DNA of 48,093 nucleotides, taken from Gelidibacter algens. GTDB lineage: Bacteria; Bacteroidota; Bacteroidia; Flavobacteriales; Flavobacteriaceae. Positions 43,753-48,093 of the stretch are shown here, in pieces; position 1 is the stretch's first letter; each line of letters starts with the position of its first letter. The notes below the pieces were generated by a model that was not told the DNA's origin, did no database searches, and saw nothing but the letters and a program-made list of their open reading frames with translations. Location: positions 1 to 48,093 of the forward strand of contig NZ_LZRN01000031.1 of assembly GCF_001678675.1 (NCBI RefSeq), given 5' to 3'. Position numbers and translations under genes: made by a program.

Positions 43753-45117
43753 ATGCGAAAGATTTTAGTCATAGGTTCAGGAAAATCTTCTTCTTACCTC
43801 ATCAAACATTTATTAGATAAGTCTACTGAGGAAAACTTACATATTATAGTTGGTGATATTGACATTCACAATGCCAACAAACTTATTGACAACCACGAGC
43901 ATGGCCAGGCCATTACCTTGGATGTTTTTAATAAACAATCACGCCAGAATGCCATTGAAAATGCTGATATTGTCGTCTCCATGCTTCCTGCAAGATACCA
44001 TATTGAAGTGGCTAGAGACTGCATTACCTATGGTAAAAACATGGTAACCGCATCTTATGTGAGCAAGGAAATGGAAGATTTGGACACTGCCGCAAAAAAT
44101 AAAGGGTTGGTATTTATGAATGAAGTGGGCGTTGACCCAGGAATTGACCATATGAGCGCCATGAAGGTCATTGATAGCATTAGAGCCAAAGGAGGCAAAA
44201 TGGTACTGTTTGAATCATTTACTGGCGGATTGGTTGCTCCTGAAAGTGACAATAACCTTTGGAATTATAAATTTACCTGGAACCCAAGAAATGTTGTAGT
44301 TGCAGGGCAAGGGAGCGCTGCTAAATTTGTTCAGGAAGGTAATTATAAATATATTCCTTACCATCGTTTATTTAGAAGGACTGAATTTTTAGAAATAGAT
44401 GGTTATGGTCGTTTTGAGGCTTATGCCAATAGAGATTCTCTCAAATACCAAAGTGTTTATGGGTTAGACCATATCAAAACCCTTTATAGGGGCACCATGC
44501 GTCGCGTTGGCTTTAGTCGCGCGTGGAATATGTTCGTACAATTGGGAATGACTGACGATAGCTATACTATAGAGGATAGCGAGAATATGAGCTATCGTGA
44601 TTTTGTGAATGCATTTTTACCATACAGCCCTACAGATTCTGTAGAACTTAAATTCAGATTGTCTCTCAAAATCGATCAAGATGACATTGTGTGGGACAAG
44701 CTTGAAGAATTAGATCTTTTCAATAAAAACAAAATGGTAACGCTCAAAAAGGCGACCCCAGCAGAAATACTTCAGAAAATATTGATGGATAGCTGGACGC
44801 TTCACGATGATGACAAGGATATGATTGTCATGTACCATAAGTTTGGTTATGAGCTTAATGGCAAAATGCATCAAATTGATTCTACCATGGTCACTATTGG
44901 AGAAGACCAAACCTATACCGCTATGGCAAAAACTGTGGGACTTCCAGTAGCCATTGCAACATTGGCTATTTTGAACCAAACTATCGTAACTCCTGGGGTT
45001 CAAATTCCAATTACCAAAGAAGTGTACGGGCCCATTTTATCAGAATTGGAAGCTTTCGATATCAAGTTTACTGAAAAAGAAGTGCCGTACTTAGGGTATA
45101 ATCCTTTGAATGTGTAA
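43753..45117 (+). CDS. Saccharopine-dehydrogenase-like oxidoreductase
   Basis: 454 residues. N-terminal Rossmann domain (ILVIGSGKSSSYL, 4-16) and C-terminal substrate domain with NEVGVDPGIDHMSAM, the saccharopine reductase signature. It probably works in lysine breakdown or synthesis of related amino acids. The next gene on the same strand is an Lrp/AsnC regulator, which often controls such amino-acid genes. Alternative: homospermidine synthase or carboxynorspermidine dehydrogenase-like enzymes share this fold. Confidence 0.85.
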   Translation: MRKILVIGSGKSSSYLIKHLLDKSTEENLHIIVGDIDIHNANKLIDNHEHGQAITLDVFNKQSRQNAIENADIVVSMLPARYHIEVARDCITYGKNMVTASYVSKEMEDLDTAAKNKGLVFMNEVGVDPGIDHMSAMKVIDSIRAKGGKMVLFESFTGGLVAPESDNNLWNYKFTWNPRNVVVAGQGSAAKFVQEGNYKYIPYHRLFRRTEFLEIDGYGRFEAYANRDSLKYQSVYGLDHIKTLYRGTMRRVGFSRAWNMFVQLGMTDDSYTIEDSENMSYRDFVNAFLPYSPTDSVELKFRLSLKIDQDDIVWDKLEELDLFNKNKMVTLKKATPAEILQKILMDSWTLHDDDKDMIVMYHKFGYELNGKMHQIDSTMVTIGEDQTYTAMAKTVGLPVAIATLAILNQTIVTPGVQIPITKEVYGPILSELEAFDIKFTEKEVPYLGYNPLNV

Positions 45118-45154
45118 AAACGGAAGCTGGAGGCATTAAGGTAGAAGCTCAAAC

Positions 45155-45185
45155 TTTGGAGTTTGGAGTTTGGAGTTTGGAGTTT
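45155..45185. repeat. Tandem heptamer TTTGGAG x4
   Basis: Four perfect 7-bp units (45155-45182) plus a partial fifth, in the spacer between the saccharopine-dehydrogenase-like gene and the Lrp gene. A simple-sequence tract that could slip in length. Confidence 0.9.
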
Positions 45186-45230
45186 ATAAATTGAGGATAA
45201 ATGAGATTCCCCTCTTCGCGGGAAGTGAAT

Positions 45231-45701
45231 ATGAAAATAGTCAATCAGAACATTCAAATTGATGGTATCGATAAAAAGATACTCCGCGCACTAATGGAAG
45301 ATGCTAGGACTCCTATTTTGGAAATTGCCAGAAAAGTGGGCATTTCCGGTGCTGCAATCCACCAGCGTTTGAGGAAACTGGAAAAATCCGGTTTAATATC
45401 GGGTTCAAAATTTGTCATCAACCCGAAAGTACTGGGCTACACTACCATGGCTTTTGTGGGTATTTACTTAGACAAAGCTGTGAGTAACCCTGAGGCGGTA
45501 AAACAACTTCAAAAAATTCCTGAAGTTTTGGAATGCCATTACACTACAGGCAATTGGAGCATTTTGATAAAAATTCTGTGTAAAGACAATGAGCATTTGA
45601 TGCATTTGCTCAATAAGGAAATTCAATCCATTTCAGGTGTGTCTCGAACCGAAACGTTCATCTCCTTAAATCAGCAGATTGATAGACAGATTCAAATTTA
45701 A
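45231..45701 (+). CDS. Lrp/AsnC-family transcriptional regulator
   Basis: 156 residues from the ATG at 45231 (MKIVNQNIQI); GGGAAG lies 6-11 nt upstream. An in-frame ATG ten codons earlier (45201) is less likely because it would translate a palindromic spacer. Winged-helix domain 12-65 (ILEIARKVGISGAAIHQRLRKLEKSG) and the AsnC ligand domain from 75. Probably senses an amino acid and controls the neighbouring lysine-type dehydrogenase gene. Confidence 0.92.
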   Translation: MKIVNQNIQIDGIDKKILRALMEDARTPILEIARKVGISGAAIHQRLRKLEKSGLISGSKFVINPKVLGYTTMAFVGIYLDKAVSNPEAVKQLQKIPEVLECHYTTGNWSILIKILCKDNEHLMHLLNKEIQSISGVSRTETFISLNQQIDRQIQI

Positions 45702-46012
45702 ACAGTGATATTATAAAACACTTGAAAACTTCAGTAGTTTTTTTATAATTTGTTGCTATCGATCTCGGAAAATTACTTTGAAATAAAATTCCAACACTTA
45801 TTTAAGAAAATACAGCTGGTTTTGTCAAGCGTATTAAAAGAATGTTGAGTGCGCTAAAAAAAAATTGACATAAAACAAATATCAATAAAATTTATTACAT
45901 TAGCCATCGTTCACGAGCACTGAAGCACTTGGACAGACCCAAATCAACCTAAAAAAGTCACTTGTCCTTAAAAAATTGCCAACGTGTCTCTTAACTAACC
46001 TATTTAATTAAA
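45702..46012. other. 311-bp spacer upstream of the lipoprotein gene
   Basis: AT-rich with no gene. It contains a possible TTG...TACATTAG promoter (near 45870-45905, one base off TAnnTTTG and with long spacing) and a roughly 110-nt leader. Nothing else recognised. Confidence 0.45.
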
Positions 46013-46528
46013 ATGAAAAAACTACATTTTATTTCCGTTCTGTTCCTTTCAATGCTTATATTTTCTTGTAGTAGTGATGACACGACTGATGCTCCTACTG
46101 AAGGCCCAAAATTTCAGGCCTCACTAAATGGAGGAACATTTTCAAATTACAGCTTCCAACTTGGCGCTTATGAAGCCACTAAGGGTACCAACGGCAACAC
46201 TTTGAGTATAGACATCGCCGACACCAAAGGGACTGCAATTAGTTTATTCCTGAACAATACTGACGGTTTTAAAACGGGTACCGTGAAACAAATTGGAAAC
46301 ATTGATTCAGATAACTTTATCACTCACAGTGTGATTAGAGATGTGAGTACGGCAGTATCTTATTATTCTAAAACTGGAACGATAAAAATTACCAATAATC
46401 GGGAACATCCATCAAATGCACAACAGCGCCTTATTTCAGGAGAGTTCAATATTGTGGCATCTTCCATAGATGGCACCAAAACCACAACAATAAAAGGTTC
46501 TTTTGAAGAGCTCGCCTATAACAATTAA
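46013..46528 (+). CDS. Secreted lipoprotein, DUF6252-like
   Basis: 171 residues. Lipoprotein signal with lipobox IFSC (Cys19) followed by SSDDTTD; the acidic residues after Cys resemble the surface-export signal (LES) of Bacteroidota lipoproteins. The rest is an all-beta domain ending RLISGEFNIVAS...KGSFEELAY, similar in layout to DUF6252 proteins. Function unknown; no linked partner gene. Confidence 0.75.
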   Translation: MKKLHFISVLFLSMLIFSCSSDDTTDAPTEGPKFQASLNGGTFSNYSFQLGAYEATKGTNGNTLSIDIADTKGTAISLFLNNTDGFKTGTVKQIGNIDSDNFITHSVIRDVSTAVSYYSKTGTIKITNNREHPSNAQQRLISGEFNIVASSIDGTKTTTIKGSFEELAYNN

Positions 46529-46612
46529 AAATATACTAAAATGCTTTCAAAGTTGGTCAATGACATTGTCTTATTCCAGTAAGAAATAATTAGAACAATT
46601 CACAAAAGCATA

Positions 46613-46653
46613 AAACCGAATTTCAACCTACACAGGTGAAATTCGGTTTTTTT
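46613..46653. terminator. Bidirectional terminator between the lipoprotein and metallopeptidase genes
   Basis: AAACCGAATTTCA, an 11-nt loop, TGAAATTCGGTTT, then a T-run; A-run on the other side serves the convergent gene. Confidence 0.93.
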
Positions 46654-46675
46654 ATATATTCTTTTTAGAGGAATT

Positions 46676-47383
46676 TTAATCTCTTCCCCCAAAAACCGCC
46701 ATAGCCCAATATAACAACGAGGCTAGCGCACCAATTGCGGCAACTAAATAAGTTCTAGCAGCCCATTTGAGTGCATCTTCTGACCCTTTGTATTCTTCTG
46801 GCGTGAGCATATTTTTTCCTTTCAACCATGCTAATGCCCTGTTACTCGCGTCATATTCAACAGGTAATGTTATAAAGCTGAACAATGTTGCAAATCCCAT
46901 AAACACCAATCCTGCCACGGCAATATAGTATCCAAATCCAGCACCTGCGGCAGCACCAAGAATCAAGCCTCCAATCACCAACCATTGTGACATGCCTGAA
47001 GTAACACTCACCACGGGCACCAATGCTGAACGCATTTTTAGAGCGCCATAAGCTTGCGCATGTTGCACGGCATGACCACACTCGTGGGCAGCAACTGCAG
47101 CGGCAGCGGCATTACGCTGCTCGTAAACAGATTCACTAAGGTTAACTGTTTTATTTGCCGGATTGTAATGGTCTGTCAATTGTCCTTTTACAGAAATGAC
47201 TTCTACATCACTAATGCCATTATCAGCTAACATTTTTTCAGCAATTTCCTTTCCGCTCATTCCATTTTTTAAATGGACTTGCGAGTATTTTTTGAATTTC
47301 TTTTTTAATTGGCTGCTTACCAACCAGCTGACCAGTGCTATACCTCCAATTAAAATCCAATAGCCTAAACCTATTCCACCCAT
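46676..47383 (-). CDS. Membrane zinc metallopeptidase (YugP family)
   Basis: 235 residues. N-terminal membrane segment (6-22), zinc motif HECGH in AAHECGHAVQHA at about 99-103, and further membrane segments at about 125-150, 155-175 and 205-228. Family of neutral zinc metallopeptidases (YugP), thought to act in membrane-protein quality control; no proven substrate. Monocistronic. Confidence 0.9.
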   Translation of the reverse strand: MGGIGLGYWILIGGIALVSWLVSSQLKKKFKKYSQVHLKNGMSGKEIAEKMLADNGISDVEVISVKGQLTDHYNPANKTVNLSESVYEQRNAAAAAVAAHECGHAVQHAQAYGALKMRSALVPVVSVTSGMSQWLVIGGLILGAAAGAGFGYYIAVAGLVFMGFATLFSFITLPVEYDASNRALAWLKGKNMLTPEEYKGSEDALKWAARTYLVAAIGALASLLYWAMAVFGGRD

Positions 47384-47554
47384 GTTTTCTTTTTTTTAAA
47401 TTTAGATTAAATATAGCAAAAAGTAAGCCAATTTAACGTCAGGAAATTTTGTCAGCTTTCTTACTATTTATCTCGTTCAAAGTGCTGATGGTGCTGAGTG
47501 AGTAACTAATCAAAATCCACCTCGTCTTCTGTTTCTTTTCGGAAACAAAAGACA

Positions 47555-47575
47555 CTCCTCCTTGAAAAGGAGGAG
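47555..47575. repeat. GC-rich palindromic repeat (after leuS)
   Basis: CTCCTCCTT-GAA-AAGGAGGAG, a perfect 9-bp stem with a 3-nt loop, 19 bp past the leuS stop. Same architecture as the copies at 12753, 21177 and 48059. Confidence 0.75.
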
Positions 47576-47593
47576 AATTCCTCATCAGAATAT

Positions 47594-48093
47594 TTATCCT
47601 ACGATATTAACAATTTTCCCAGGAACGATGATCACCTTTTTAGGGGTGCGTCCTTGCAATTGCTCTTGGGTTTTTTCATGTGCCATCACTGCTTTTTCGA
47701 TGTCCGCATTTTTCATATCCAATGGTAATTCTAAAGTGAATTTCATTTTCCCATTAAAAGAAATTGGATAGTTCTTGCTGCTCTCCACCAAATGACTAGC
47801 ATCAAATTCTGGAAATGGCGCTGTTGAAATAGATTCGTTATGTCCTAATTTATCCCATAATTCTTCCGCAATATGCGGTGCATAAGGCGATAACAAAATC
47901 AAGAAAGGCTCCAAAATTGCTCTGCTTGTACATTTTTGGGCGGTCAATTCGTTCACCGCAATCATAAAGGTGGAAACCGTGGTATTGAAGGAGAAGTTTT
48001 CAATGTCTTCTTCCACTTTTTTGATGGTTTTGTGGAGAATTTTGAAATCCTCCCCTAACCCCTCCGAAGGAGGGGAACTGTTGACGTAAAAAC
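47594..48093 (-). CDS. leuS: Leucyl-tRNA synthetase, C-terminal part (5' end outside the window)
   Basis: About 166 codons of the 3' end; the frame remains open to the window edge. It covers the tRNA-anticodon-binding helices (STFMIAVNEL, PYAPHIAEELWDKLG) and the C-terminal domain (QLQGRTPKKVIIVPGKIVN), which places it in LeuRS. Upstream, the frame includes a foreign-looking SSPPSEGLGED peptide encoded by a GC-rich palindrome, directly before FKILHKTIKKV. Attaches leucine to tRNA-Leu; essential. Confidence 0.93.
   Translation of the reverse strand, partial: FYVNSSPPSEGLGEDFKILHKTIKKVEEDIENFSFNTTVSTFMIAVNELTAQKCTSRAILEPFLILLSPYAPHIAEELWDKLGHNESISTAPFPEFDASHLVESSKNYPISFNGKMKFTLELPLDMKNADIEKAVMAHEKTQEQLQGRTPKKVIIVPGKIVNIVG
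48048..48077. repeat. GC-rich palindromic repeat in frame inside leuS
   Basis: CCCCTCC-GAA-GGAGGGG hairpin (48059-48075) preceded by TCCTCCCCTAA, the same layout as the intergenic copy at 12742. On the coding strand it is read as SSPPSEGLGED without stop or frameshift. Confidence 0.75.

Noticed and set aside
1-48093. CRISPR array, insertion sequence or integrase
   Set aside because: No regularly spaced repeats, transposase-like frames or tRNA-borne attachment duplication were seen.

Overview
The window is chromosomal DNA from a member of the Bacteroidota, most likely a marine-type Flavobacteriaceae. This rests on low GC content, type IX secretion (T9SS) sorting domains, promoters of the TTG-N19/20-TAnnTTTG type, few Shine-Dalgarno sequences, a DNA polymerase III alpha subunit fused to an N-terminal exonuclease, and lineage families such as DUF4296, DUF4271-hemD and the MIP18-Mrp protein without CxxC. 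No prophage, transposase, CRISPR array or rRNA operon was seen.

Layout. 1-5000 holds a decaying array of secreted surface proteins. An intact pair (2998-4971, a T9SS cargo; 1574-2995, a 'VGIGT'-type protein) is followed by a degraded second copy of the same pair (1183-1560 and 124-1180), with a 314-bp nearly perfect repeat at the matching gene junctions. 5004-11193 is a signalling block: response regulator, PAS histidine kinase, a small STAS/SEC14-like protein, and a large PAS/GAF sigma-54 activator. Two identical 12-bp palindromes and a -24/-12-like element lie between the activator and the three downstream genes. 11656-18567 carries tRNA-Asp, a DUF58 protein, clpP, trxA and the exonuclease-fused dnaE, which is split by a one-base frameshift. 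18922-24614 has a DUF2383 protein, rpsP-rimM-trmN6, a frameshifted AI-2E-family permease and a glutaryl-CoA-dehydrogenase-like gene.

24891-27984 is an iron-sulphur and electron-transfer group (ferredoxin, TrxR-like ferredoxin reductase, Nfu, Mrp). 28251-32911 holds an alkyltransferase-like protein, a LysE-type exporter, trmB, a glycosyltransferase and a PhoR/PhoB-like pair. 33101-41517 has a minimal T9SS-tagged protein, a LuxE-like protein, tyrS, an SDR, a DUF4296 lipoprotein with dihydroorotase, a dolichol-phosphate-mannose-synthase-like enzyme and DUF4271-hemD. 41595-48093 has pckA, a DUF423 protein, a saccharopine-dehydrogenase-like enzyme with an Lrp regulator, a lipoprotein, a zinc metallopeptidase and the 3' end of leuS.

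The least explained structure is non-genic. (1) A family of short GC-rich palindromes (7-9 bp stem, 3-nt loop) sits at gene junctions, supplies ribosome binding sites, and in one case lies in frame inside leuS. (2) A roughly 100-nt element occurs twice (14011-14112 and 30031-30147) with conserved blocks around a variable hairpin, which looks like a structured RNA or mobile repeat. (3) The sigma-54-style arrangement upstream of the signalling and surface-protein block suggests one regulated unit.
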